This document shows positions 11,266 to 21,962 of a stretch of 64,000 bases of DNA, piece by piece. The translations under genes were made by a program, and so were the position numbers. The notes under the pieces are model-generated. The model searched no databases, had not been told where the DNA came from, and saw only the letters and a list, made by a program, of their open reading frames with translations. Every line of letters begins with the position of its first letter. Within the stretch, counting starts at the first letter, position 1. This DNA comes from Siphonodentalium dalli (lineage: Eukaryota; Mollusca; Scaphopoda; Gadilida; Siphonodentaliidae). Location: NCBI GenBank assembly GCA_032622095.1, contig CP136066.1, positions 192,188,816-192,252,815 on the forward strand, written 5' to 3'.

Positions 11266-11639
11266 CTGAAATAAACCTGTTATTCTTGGTGTCGAATAAA
11301 GCAAATGTTGATACATTAGTTGTTTATTTGTTTGTGTTGGGTTCCATTTATTGTATTTGGACATAAATATAGGTGTGTGGTGGAGACACACCACTATATC
11401 AATATTTGGGTGTGGTAATAGGGATTCTCGGTGAAGTAACACCCCCCCCCCCCCCATGAGGTGCCGGATAAATATTGAAGAGTTTTCTTTGTTGAACCAG
11501 CGAAAGAATTGCCAGACCGTATAGTGCATTAGTATATTCCTGTTATCAGATTTATTAGGCTTACAATAATCACTATTATAATAACTATAACTATAGAATT
11601 TGTGCGCGAGAAATTTCTCAGATATAGTCTATTGGAAGT

Positions 11640-12315
11640 CTTGGGTTAATGCGAGGGATATATCGTTTATCGGAAACGCAGGCGATAAGCGGTAGGGTTA
11701 ACGCGAGGGATATATCGTTTAGAAATACATGCATTATTTAGTACCCGCGATAATGAGGCGCTATTATCGTGATAACATTCGCCCATATACACCCACGCGG
11801 CGTGGCATATACCCCCACCCTGATAGCTCAGGATTAGGCGCTTAGGGTTTAGGCAGTCAAACCAATACATATATTATCTACCACTGTGTATAGTACCTGC
11901 GATCTGGTTTATCGCTACCGCGCGCGACGCTGGCGAGTTATTCTCGTGATTAATATATACCTCTGATAGCAGTCACCCGAGTACATATTTTTCTTTCATA
12001 TTACATGAATAGGTGATAAGCGGTAGGGTTAACGCGAGAGAGATATCATTTAGACATACACGCATTGTTTAATACCCGCGATCAAAAAAAAAAACCTAGA
12101 CATACACGCATTGTTTATTACCCGTGATAATCAGGCGCTGTTCTCGTGATAACCTTCGCCGACTTGTTGCGGAATATTTTGTTTTTCCTTGACCTAGACA
12201 TACCCGCGTTACTAAGGCGCTATTCTGGTGATAACCTTCACCGATATACATCCACGCGTTGTGACCTATAACCCCTGATGGCACAGGAACAGGCGCTTAG
12301 GGTTTAGGCAGTCAA
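11640..12315. repeat. subterminal repeat zone of the Polinton, right arm
   Basis: Mirror image of 6484-7160, with the same recurring motifs on the opposite strand (for example agcggtagggttaacgcgag at about 11688 and 12018). It contains no coding frame; minus-strand frames here are chance. Confidence 0.75.
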
Positions 12316-12319
12316 ACCA

Positions 12320-12337
12320 TCTACCCAAAAGGGTAGA
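12320..12337. repeat. terminal mini-hairpin of the Polinton, right
   Basis: tctaccc-aaaa-gggtaga is the mirror of 6460-6477, again 10 bases from the element end. Confidence 0.75.
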
Positions 12338-12347
12338 CTATACTACT

Positions 12348-12353
12348 AATAGA
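12348..12353. repeat. 6-bp target-site duplication, right (AATAGA)
   Basis: Identical to 6444-6449 and directly abuts the CTATACTACT end of the element. Confidence 0.85.
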
Positions 12354-13899
12354 TAATACAAATGCACATTGAAAAATTAACACCGATCACCGACCGACAA
12401 ACTGGGTTCTCAGCCTCGCTGGTCCATAAATGAAAATAAAATATACGTTTTTATTTTAAAGGGACGGGCGGCCTTCATTAAAGGTTATAATTTAGAAATG
12501 AAATTTATCAAGTTATGATAATTTCCTCAAAAATATACTATAGTATCGCTTAATGATGATATGAAAGCCATATTTTTCACAAAACACGCTTTGTTTCAGA
12601 GGAAATGTAGGTCGAGTGTTTTTGAGTTTCTCGCAAAAAAGCAGTGAATTGTTTACAATCAGTCACGATATTTCGTCATTTCCTTATTTGGATTCGCGTG
12701 CATTATACGTCAGTTGTGAAAGATCTAATCTTGTGCGTCTACGACTTACAGCTCACAATAGTATCATTTGTAAAATTTCCTATTTGGTATGTATTACCAT
12801 ATATAGGTATGTGACGTAATTACAATAAGTTAGGGGAAAATACTAACTGGATTGAAACATATTCATCTCTTTGCGAGAACAATTATATTATGTACACGTT
12901 TTCTGTCCGATTATTTCTCAATCATGAAGTAACATGCATTAGCTTCATTTTGAACTGACAGCGGGTAAAATGCGTCGATTAAAATAAAAATTGGCGCGAT
13001 TTGAATGCGATTATTGATTCCTCCAATAATTGTATCTTGGACTTCCACAGCGCAACGGAACAGTTTGATTGGACGATCCGGTTGCTCCGAGTGTTTGCCT
13101 ATAAACAAATGATTTTGTAATGCTTTTTATGTTTGTTTGCATAACAAAGCGTACAAACGTGCAATAACATGCAATCTGCGCAATATTTATGATTTGTATA
13201 AGAACAACATCTGTATATTATATAATATTCTTTCTTTTAACAGTTATACTCACGACAAAGTGCGCCCGTATCTTTAAAGAAGTGGGTAGCGTTCGCGGTG
13301 AATAATGCTGTAAAAATATGCACGTTTGTTGAAACCGTGATACTAATGTCTAGTAAGCTGAAAGAATGTTAAACTAAAGATTTTATGTCTGTATTGCCCT
13401 AGGCCAATCATAAATATCGCGTAAATACCGTGTTATCTTTGAGATCTACGCTGTGGTATAGATAGATAATATTTTATTCTCAAACTATTATATACAGCAT
13501 TAGACAACACAATAATGACGTCTCTCGACCTGCCTCAGGCAATTTATTTGCGTACAAATTTATATATAAATAACACTTTCAGAAGATGCAAATATTAATA
13601 ATAATAATAGTAGATTTATGGACAGGCCGAGAGAGCGCCTATTTATAGACACATGCGCCGAGCCATGCCGGCTAGATTACACAATTATACATGAATACAC
13701 AGATAATATGAAAGAAATATGCAAAACTAAAGTCAGACATTTCAAGGTTCGCTGCTGCACCCATAAATGGTGGGGGTGGGCAAACAATTTAGTGATTGTA
13801 AGCTCGGGGGCTAATTATTATCTATTTATGTTTATATAGCACACATATCAACATTTACTTAGTATTTCCGCCACTAGTTTGGCGATACTGCGCATTATT
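12354..13899. other. unassigned stretch
   Basis: No gene, repeat or element end is recognised. Short frames at 12616-12819, 12911-13108 and 13618-13839 have no recognisable domain. Confidence 0.4.
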
Positions 13900-14730
13900 T
13901 TCGGTCTTTTATTTTTCAATAATAGGTCCAGTTTAAGTAGTGATGGTCGATGACGATAGTACGGGCAATTAATCTATTTCTAAATTTTTCAAACGTTCTA
14001 CATTCCAGAAGTGTGTGGAATTCGTTTCCTATATTTGTATTACAAAATGAGCAAATTTTCACGCCTTTTGATAAGCCAGTCTAATCTGAAGTTGCTATGG
14101 CCAAACGATGGTTTCTAGTTATAAAACGTAGTAGGGCATATGCGTCCCTTTCTTCGATGAAAATCAGGTACTTTTTCAAGCCCATACGAATGCTTGATAG
14201 TTCTATAAAACGCGTATTGCTCTGAGGAATTTAAAGTGGCTCACCAATCAGTTAAATATTTGTCCCGCGTTTTGTTTTTAATGAGTGTAGTAAAGGATTT
14301 CGTAGAAACGATCGCATGGCTGTTCCAGACTCCACTCATACCCAGCATGTTCAGTAAATTATTTACATATTTTATTCATACCGAATTATGGTGTACACGA
14401 CGATCATTAGTATTGAATTTACTACGCAGTGACCAATAAAGCAAGTAGCTTATTTTGTTTCGGTTTCCACTTATCAGTCTCGGCACTGTCTCGCCTAAAA
14501 AGCCAGAATACTCTGTTCAATTTTGACAGTAATGGGGTACAACCCGAGTTCACCATATATCATAGCTGATGGGGTACTAGGTTTAAGTTTCAAAATATAT
14601 TTAAGAAACCATAGTTCGGTAGGTTGTATCATGCTATTATTACATACCCCCCATATTTCCGATCCGTAGAGTAGAATGGGAATAATAGCCTTTTCGTATA
14701 TACATGCATTACAAAACGTCAGATTATGTA
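13900..14730 (-). pseudogene. LINE relic: 3' end of a non-LTR retrotransposon ORF2
   Basis: On the minus strand, about 14720-14495 reads PILLYGSEIWGV ... LKPSTPSAMIYGELGLYP, the region after the RT palm in many animal LINEs. After frame breaks, about 14340-14230 gives MLGMSGVWN..., about 14110 gives an ITRNHRLAI segment, and 14059-14000 gives a zinc-knuckle-like CSFCNTNIGNEFHTLLEC. The order matches the C-terminal half of the larger LINE at 43.5 kb (LYGCEVWG, RTRNHALPIE, CTLC...GDELH) but the sequences are diverged, so it is a different copy or subfamily. It is 5' truncated (no RT core) and has in-frame stops, so it is dead. Confidence 0.8.
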
Positions 14731-14905
14731 ACATACATTGGCTTGTGTCTACATGCGAAAAAAAAACATCTGTGTTTCCGATTTCCGGACCTACCTGCCG
14801 AAATTGGGCCGACCTGGATTTGTTTTCCAAAATAAAAAAAACAAATAGTTTTTTTGTTGTTATATTTTTGTATTCATGTAATTGACATGTAAAAATGTAA
14901 AACAC

Positions 14906-16039
14906 ATATATATCGCTAAATATATACTATATACTATGTTTACTTTAAGCAGCAATAATTTAGATGAAATTTTCAAAAACAATTTACTTCAATTAAAATA
15001 CATGTCTTACATGTATTTGTGGTTGCAGATGAATCCCAATCTCAGAATAAATTTGTTGTTCTAAGAGTCGCACAGCCAGGTGAAAATGCGATGTCAACAT
15101 GATGACACGGAAGTCGTCTAGATTTTTGCTAGGAACACCGATAGTATCAATGTTGTCATGTATAGTATTGCGCAACATTGTGTCACCGTGCCATGAGCCA
15201 CGGGAGATAGCATTTTCGTGTCCCTTCTTGGAACTCAGATCGCTCCGAACATTATGGTGCATTTTCTGGGTATATTGTCAGATATAAAACTAGTTTCTGT
15301 CAGAAACTTCAGCAACTGAATACAATTTTTATCTTGTTTTTAGAATATGGTGCATTGTAGATAAATTTGAAAAATTTGTTTTGCCTAATACTGTGCAGCT
15401 ATTGACGATAGCATACGCGATATTTATGATTGGTTTAAGTCACTATAAGAACGAAGTATGTCCACATTTTAATATTCTTCCTGATTATGGTGGTGTTAAG
15501 TTGAGGACGAGAGGTGCCGCTGATGTGGTACGACATTCACTTTGTACGTTTTAGACTTCAAATCCGGAAGTGCCGCAATTAGTAGTCATCTGCGTTCGTT
15601 ATGCGCAAAACAATCTGTCGCACATATTTCGTTTGAAAACCAAACCCCATTATTAGAAATTTTGAATACAACGATATCGAATCGAATCGAATACTCGAAG
15701 CTTCGCAGGTCCCTGGATCATACTATACTATTCGTATATTATTGAGGAAATTGTCATAAATTGATACCTTTTACTTCTTAATTATAACTTACAACGAACG
15801 CCATCCGTGCCTTTAAGATATATATATATACACTCAGTCTTTCTATTTTTTTAATTCCAAAATCCGCTATTTATATTTGAACTTGAGTCGATGTGATTCC
15901 TATACCTGATTTAAGCTTCGTCTCAGCATAACATCATGATGGAGTTTGACACAGCCACATAAACAATAAACGGCTGCCATATTCCACAGTTATTTTAAGC
16001 AAAAAAACAACAACAATTGTTTAATCGAATTCTTGGTTT
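14906..16039. other. unassigned stretch downstream of the SGNH gene
   Basis: Nothing recognised. Overlapping frames at 14993-15287 on both strands are uninformative. I could not find a clear AATAAA for the minus-strand gene ending at 16040, so its 3' end is not placed. Confidence 0.4.
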
Positions 16040-16587
16040 TCAGCACATTGTATTTTTTATATATTGTAAAACTATGTCTAATTTCATCAAGTTCAGTCCA
16101 ATACCATAATGATACCCATCAAAACTAACAACAGAATCCGTGAAATTATACATGTCCAGATACTGCCATGTGGTATTTTCTAAGTACTTCTTGATCCCAC
16201 CATTGAACGCCAAGACTCCTTCCGGTCTTTGCTGCGGATTCAATTCCTCTGATCTGAGGAGACCAGGCTTATGCTGAGATAACCAAACAACTTTCGGCCA
16301 ATCAGCTTCCTTCATGAATCGCAGCGGGGGCGCTATGTACCGTTCTATGGTGTCTTTAGACTTCATAAAGTCATGGACACCCATATTAAGGATTACAAAC
16401 GTGTCCCTTTTGTTGACAAGATTTTTCATTTGTTGGTGAAACGACTTCATAACCCCTGCATTGTATCGTGCTGTCCCTGTTATCATAGCAGTCACGGAGC
16501 CATTACAGAAACTCCATTGGCCATTGATAAGACGTCGGCATTCTTTTTCTGTGAAGGCATACATCCCGGAGCACTGCTTATTTTGTT
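16040..16587 (-). CDS. SGNH/PC-esterase-like protein, last coding exon
   Basis: This exon carries the catalytic C-terminal half. It starts after a strong acceptor (a T-rich tract then ttttcag at 16590-16588) and supplies two bases to a split codon, which fits the phase-1 donor of the upstream exon. In the joined protein numbering, VILNMGVHDF lies at about 314-323 (block III-like) and FDGYHYG at 404-410, giving the Asp405-x-x-His408 pair that completes the Ser-Asp-His triad. NGQWSFCNGSV contains a Cys and an N-glycosylation-like site. The exon ends IKNTMC and stop. Family knowledge: this block order is that of the PC-esterase/CAS1-type GDSL-SGNH family, Golgi O-acetyl or acyl transferases and esterases acting on glycans. 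The substrate cannot be read from the sequence. Confidence 0.85.
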
Positions 16588-16805
16588 CTGAAAAAGAAAA
16601 CGAAAACAAACATTTGTCCATTTTTACCAGAAGGATCCACGCACTGCTGAAACATTCATAACGTGTTTAACACAAACACCAACCGTCAAATTATACCCCG
16701 ATCCAGAGAAATGCAACTCAAACTGCCGCAGTCCGGGCGTGTGTTGCCTATTCGGTACGTACAGGTGAATGGCGTCATATGATGTTATCTACACGACCAG
16801 GGGTC

Positions 16806-18442
16806 AATACTATGAACAATTTTATACCTGTAAATACAAATTGTATTTATTAATTTGTAATTACAAATTTGTGTTAACTATCACAGTGGTTTCATAGTAC
16901 AGGGAAAATCCAGCCGCATTATTGTAATACCTTAGACTGGTCGAGAGGTGAAATCCCTAAAACGCAGCTGTAAAACTTAGAAAAAACTAACTCACCACTC
17001 TGCTACCATGCACCCGTTATCAGTGTTATCTGAATACCAGTTCAAATTAGACGGACATGTATCTAGAGCTAAAATAACTGACAACAATTTATATGGGGAA
17101 GTTACAATGCGTGCTATCATATTGTGATTAGTGATAACGCCGGTACTATGAAACGATGAGCTAACAAAATCTCGCAAATTTCACAAAGATCTACTGTTGA
17201 TTATTGTAGATTGCTTACGGGCAAACCTTCGCCCGTGAGTGATTCACAATATATTGAATCACGGCAAGCCAAAGTTAAAAAAGAAATAACCAATCATAAG
17301 TTGAGAGGTGATCGCTGATCAGAGCTATCCAATCGGTTCACGGGTTGCTAAGTTGATTATCACTTGTCTGCGCAAAGTTAACAAATAAACTGTTCGTTTG
17401 TTGTGTGTGTGTGTAAGTACAAGTCAGTGTAATAACGAGTACTACAACCAATTTGGTATCATTGTTTTTACAAATTTACAACCATTCAGTTTGTGAAAAC
17501 AAAATATTATTTTGATGGTATAGCATTATATATATTGTGACCATCCTATGATTTCAAACTGATCCGCTACTCTTATCATACCACATCGAGGCAGTAACGT
17601 GGCTCTATTTTATCGGGGGGGGGTGTATCGAAGCAGGGACGTGCTAATGGTCTCGGTTATAGGAGTGGTGGGGGCCCCGGTGCATGGTCCAATCGGGAGT
17701 GCCAGGTGCGTTACACCGTCACAGGCCGTCCAGCGCCGACGAAGCTGGTTCGAACCCCGTCATAGGGAGGGTGACCGGAATCGTGTATCTGGGCAAGTTT
17801 GTTAGTTGATTTCCGGGGGTCGGTGGTTTCTACACGCAGTGGGACAATTTCTAGGTGAAATCAAGCCTCTGCGTGGTCTTTACTCCACCTGTAAAATTGA
17901 CAACGTCGTGTGTGGCCTAGCGGCTAGAACGACGATAAACCCTAATAAACCAAACCAAACCAATAGGAGTGGTGGTCATTTTATAATTTCAAACTGTTTG
18001 ACACCCTATGTAGACATTCTAGACAAGTTCCTTAACGTTGTAACTTTCAATAAATAGGGTAATTTCAGTAGTTACAAGGAACACATACTGCTACCTCGCA
18101 ATCAAGCTGACACCCCCTAAGGTTTGACAATTTCTAAATATAGGCCATTTCAATCCAATCTTTTGACCAAAGGAGGTAAATATGCAAATGTTGGTCTAAA
18201 ACAAACACATACCTCCTAATAAATTGTTGGATATATTATCCGGGTTTAGGGTGTGAACACTGAAATATTATGTTTCATAGTACTCGAACATTCTTTGTGA
18301 TTGGAGATATTTGTAAATACAAAGAACACGTACTATTTGTGATTTATGTTTGTAATCGTAGGTTCATAGTATTGGCGGAATGATAAATTGTTATTTCTTA
18401 CAAACAATTGTAGATTCTTACAAAGAAAAAGTTTCATAGTAT
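16806..18442. repeat. cluster of GTTTCATAGTA(C/T) motifs in the intron
   Basis: The motif occurs at 16889-16900, 18272-18283 and 18431-18442 on plus, at 17143-17154 on minus, and in weaker form at 16806-16817 (minus) and 18361 (plus). The copies at 16889 and 17154 face each other and extend to GTTTCATAGTAC(A/C)GG, which would bound a 266-bp element. Origin unclear: MITE ends or a repeated protein-binding site. Confidence 0.5.
17642..17965 (+). mobile_element. tRNA-derived SINE
   Basis: An A-box-like TGGTCCAATCGG (17685-17696) and a perfect B box GGTTCGAACCC (17747-17757) are 50 bases apart, as in a tRNA-type pol III promoter. The sequence does not fold as a full tRNA. The body continues through a gtgtggcctagcggctagaa segment and ends in an A/C-rich tail (aaaccctaataaaccaaacc). 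The ends are approximate because I cannot see a clear target duplication. The 68- and 83-codon frames over it are chance. Confidence 0.75.
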
Positions 18443-18799
18443 TGACCACAGAGCGAAATCGCTTTACTAGTATCGATGTGTATGTATTACCAGGTGACTT
18501 CTGGTTAGCAGAGGGACGCAACTGCACAGATGTGGAGATATGCTAAAACGTCGAATCAGAATGGATCGACGTGACGAAAAGAATATTGGCTACTTCACAA
18601 CTTCCGAAGAATTCCTATGTTATAATGATCATTTAAAGCATTTGTATAAAAGGGACGTTCCTATGGGGTGGGGTCCAAAATGGGTGGAATGAGACCATAA
18701 CATTTCCAACATTATAGGATTTGGTCTAATAAAATGTCCAAATATATAGGTTTTGAGTAATGAACAATTACAATATTGGCTTAATGGCTTAATAATTTA

Positions 18800-19134
18800 G
18801 GTTTTTATATGTTCTTTTTAAGATTGATTGATTTTTGGTTCAATGTGGCTTTCAGCAACTAAGGTGATATCACGACATTGTCAGTGTTAGTGGTGGGTGA
18901 AATCCGCACTCTTACGGCTGATCTAACAGTGGTTTTAATGGCTGATAAACTCGTAAACTATGTGCGGCAAACCAGCGGCCATCAACAACTGGCAACTCGC
19001 AACTCCGCCAAATGACGATTTAGAGTTACAAAGTCAATGATGGAAACATATATATTTGAACCCTTATCGCCATCGATCGCTGGAGAGCGAAACGGCTTGG
19101 AGTTGTACCCCTAACCGATTGAGCCACCGAGCCC
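18800..19134 (-). mobile_element. tRNA-derived SINE
   Basis: On the minus strand the head reads GGGCTCGGTGGCTCAATCGG (from about 19132), an excellent tRNA 5' half with A box TGGCTCAATCGGTTAG, and B-box-like GGGTTCAA at 19063-19056. The body ends near 18800 with a tail of AATCAATCAATC type. Its sequence differs from the SINE at 17.6 kb, so two SINE families sit in the same intron in opposite orientation. Confidence 0.75.
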
Positions 19135-21191
19135 AAATTAAGAGCATGGACTATGTAAATAAAGACAATAGTAACAAGAATGATATAGCAATGATCCATG
19201 TTTTAAGGTATGGAGTACACCGTGCATGCAGTACATTATGGTGTTGGTGAACGAATATCAGTTTAATACATGTATTCAAATTCGAAGGAGTCACAAGTAA
19301 AACTCACACAATTGTAACAAGTATGCATTGCGAACGATAGTTATATTGCTAAAGCTATCCTCAGAAAGATATGCAGGTTTGATATTACTAATAGCCTAGT
19401 GGCCATGAATCTATGGTTGGTGAAACATACTAGTCTGAACTTGAAGGAATGCTTTGCTTTCAATTTCGTATATGTGTTCAGATAATGACATTACTGGAAT
19501 TCATTTACTCAAATGACTGTGTATTAACATCAACAGGCATATCTGTATAAACTACAATTACAACTGATACAATACAATTATGCTAGTTCGCCACTGCCAC
19601 GTGGACATAAATTTTCACGATGGCCCAGCACTGACAGCAGTGAGAGTAGTAAAACGATTAAAATTGTACCAAAAAAAACAGAAGAAAACACTTTCCCTTA
19701 ATAATTCATTATATTCAAAAACATCAGCTCGTACATAGCACTCATTAACTCAGAATTAAAACAATTTCTTTATTGAAATGCAGGGAATTTTGATTATTTG
19801 TTAAATTTGACGTAGATTCGTTCGAGTAAACGATCTCCCCTGTTAATCGCGGTTGTTAAAAACACACTTCGCAATTTGTTCAACCTGTAAAATTAATTAT
19901 ATTCCTCAAAATGACATGGCAAGTCAAAAATATGATAAATACTTTCCCAATAATCAACCTTACACCGTCATTTGACATGTTTTGCAAAATAACGGAATTC
20001 GCAGTCGGAAAAACAATTAAATTTCCGGAATACACACACGACTCGCAAGACTATACACGTGAATGCAGACACGCTTCAGTTACTAGAACAATGGACCCAC
20101 ATTGAGTCTACCGGTAGCGTGTACTCGCTACTGTTCGGAATTTGGAAACTGCTTATAACTGTACTCTGTAAGACTTTGACAAGAAAGCCATAGTCAGAAA
20201 TAGTAACGCGCTTTAGATCAACTATTATATACCCATGATTGTAATTATAGAATATTTTTCATTTCTGTTATTTGTGCGGCATAGATTATCACAAACAAAA
20301 ATCAACATTATTGACATAATGTAAACGCCAATAAACGAAATTGAAATTTCCAACTACACCTTTTACAGGGCTCGACCTCGGGATCGCACTATAACTTTTA
20401 ATGTGTCCCAATAATTGCGATTCTATAAATAGAACCCCCATCGCCTACTGTATACCAAGAAACAGCGACACATCATACACGCGGAGCGCGAAATAATCTT
20501 GTCAGAGCATACAAAGTCTGTATACTAGAATTTCCTTCATACGTCGACGTACTATGGTCAACGGAACGTGACAGAAGTGCGAAGTGGGATAATTTGAGGA
20601 CTGAAGAGTACGAGTCGTTTTAACCAGAGACGGTGTGGGGGTGTATATCATCCCCAGTACAGCTTTGGATAACATTTTCATCAGTTGGAAATTCCATGCC
20701 TGACACATGCAACATCGGTTGGAATTTTAACACCATGCATAGGTTGAAATTGTTCTGATGGTTTTTTCCAACCGAAATTTAGTATATGATTTTTTTTTTT
20801 TACAGAAGTCGAATAGTATTGGGCACTCGAAGAACATTAGCTTAATCTCCGGTTATACTATATAGCTATACTCTTATATCTTGATATACCTGTTGGATTA
20901 TGCAAATAACATACAGTGTATCTACGCGGTAACTCCATAATTCTTAGTTAATTGTGATCTAGAGTTAAGGTTTCCGCAAAAAGGCACTTCTGCAGCCTCG
21001 GTTTATTTTTGAAAATTTAATGCATTCAAGATCTATGAAAGTTTGTGATTTTGTCCAGAATAATGATTATTTTTAATCATGAGGAACCGAAACAAGTCAT
21101 TCCTGAACCATCACAAAACCGGCGATATAATGACTTCCAATGTAACAGACCAGAGAGTGAATAAGAAGAGCATACAGAAAGTGGTGGTTAC

Positions 21192-21936
21192 CTGGTGATA
21201 TATTTGCTCTCATAGATCCATTGTACGTGTTTCCTGACGCTGCAATACGAAACGCCGAGAACAAATGTCGAATCAAAGAATCTCCAATAAATAACAATGT
21301 TTTCCCTTTGAAAGTTGAACAGATTTCATCCTTATCGAAAATCGTTGGTTGACACTCAGGGCTTTCTGTTCTCCATTCCGATATTTCTGCGTGCAGCTGC
21401 AATCTTGTGTCGAAACACCCAGGACAGTTGCATGAACCTATTGGAATATTTTGGCACGTATTATTAAAGCAACAAGGAGTTGTTCCACGCGATTCGCAAA
21501 TTGCTCGAAAAACAAAACCCCTCATGTAATCCCGGTTTCCGCAAACCCCATCGTCCCTTTGATAGGATGACCAGTTTGAATGGAACATCTGTCGAACTCG
21601 TTGTTGGAAGCGAGAAAGCTCATCCAAATGTTTAACATGATGACGACGCGCATACCACGAACCACGAGACGTTTGTTCTGTATAGTATGGACATTTCTTA
21701 TGGACCGAACACATCTCGTGTGTTTGTTTAGAAATCCTATAGTTTCTAATCAATTCAGCAATCGGCACGTCTGGTTCAGATTCAATAACACTGCCTGAAA
21801 CATATTTCAACATATATGATTGGAAAGAAGGACCGTCCGACAGAGATGAGACGTAGAAGATTTGAATAATCAGTCCACCAATAACCAGAGAGGAGACTGC
21901 AACAAGGATGATATATTTCCTGGTGGTAAAAGTCAT
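21192..21936 (-). CDS. SGNH/PC-esterase-like type II membrane protein, first coding exon
   Basis: The start at 21936 gives a short cytoplasmic tail, one membrane anchor at about 8-31 (YIILVAVSSLVIGGLIIQIF) and a Cys-rich stem/lumenal region (clusters CSVHKKC, CC..C and CNCPGC at about 76-174, likely disulphides). It ends with KGKTLLFIGDSLIRHLFSAF at 210-229, the block I GDS nucleophile motif with Ser220. It joins in phase to the exon at 16587-16040, giving about 430 residues. The topology fits a Golgi type II enzyme. Human relatives in the broad superfamily include CASD1 and NXPE-type proteins, but orthology is not claimed. The start is chosen because it is the first ATG in frame after the 5' UTR acceptor and puts the anchor near the N terminus. 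Confidence 0.88.
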
Positions 21937-21960
21937 CGTACAAACTATTTATTTCAGCAT
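21937..21960 (-). promoter_or_regulatory. 5' UTR exon start with 3-codon uORF
   Basis: A 3' splice site (tctctcggttttcag, AG at 21962-21961) lies 24 bases upstream of the start codon, so a non-coding exon further upstream is implied but not located. The UTR begins ATGCTGAAATAA, a complete 3-codon upstream ORF ending 12 bases before the main ATG. This could lower or regulate initiation; that is inference. Confidence 0.6.
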
Positions 21961-21962
21961 CT

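Larger units (their letters stand above)
6450..12347. mobile_element. palindromic (snap-back) Polinton/Maverick-type element, 5.9 kb
   Basis: The whole element is a head-to-head inverted repeat: the left arm (6450 to about 9092) is mirrored by the right arm (about 9700-12347) around a roughly 600-bp centre. It begins AGTAGTATAG and ends CTATACTACT, and AATAGA is duplicated at both flanks. 5'-AG termini plus a 6-bp duplication are Polinton hallmarks. Each arm carries one broken ATPase gene of the A32-like packaging type. No protein-primed DNA polymerase, integrase, protease or capsid frame is present, so it must have been mobilised in trans. Usual Polintons are 15-25 kb with TIRs of roughly 0.1-1 kb; here the inverted arms are 2.6 kb and swallow the gene. 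An assembly artefact is unlikely because the arms carry independent indels and the duplication sits outside both. Confidence 0.85.
9700..12347. repeat. right arm of the 2.6-kb inverted repeat
   Basis: Mirror of the left arm. The inner boundary is at ctcagtgccctc (about 9700), where homology to the left arm begins. It carries the gene on the plus strand, two AATAAA signals after the stop, a long C-run near 11441-11455, and the subterminal repeat zone, and ends in CTATACTACT. Confidence 0.9.
16588..21191 (-). other. 4.6-kb intron of the SGNH-like gene
   Basis: Donor CAG|GTAACC at 21192|21191 and acceptor ttttcag at 16590-16588 are both consensus, and the phase agrees (1 base + 2 bases). The intron holds two tRNA-derived SINEs (17642-17965 plus, about 18800-19134 minus) and a cluster of GTTTCATAGTAY motifs. 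I saw no convincing extra exon, but a short phase-neutral exon cannot be excluded. Confidence 0.8.

Noticed and set aside
17685-17757. Functional tRNA gene
   Set aside because: A and B boxes are present but no cloverleaf with anticodon stem and acceptor pairing is apparent; a SINE head fits better.
17599-18057. 68- and 83-codon frames
   Set aside because: They lie over a tRNA-derived SINE.
19050-19134. Functional tRNA gene on minus strand
   Set aside because: Good 5' half, but the T-arm region (GGGTTCAAATATAT) does not close and a SINE body follows.
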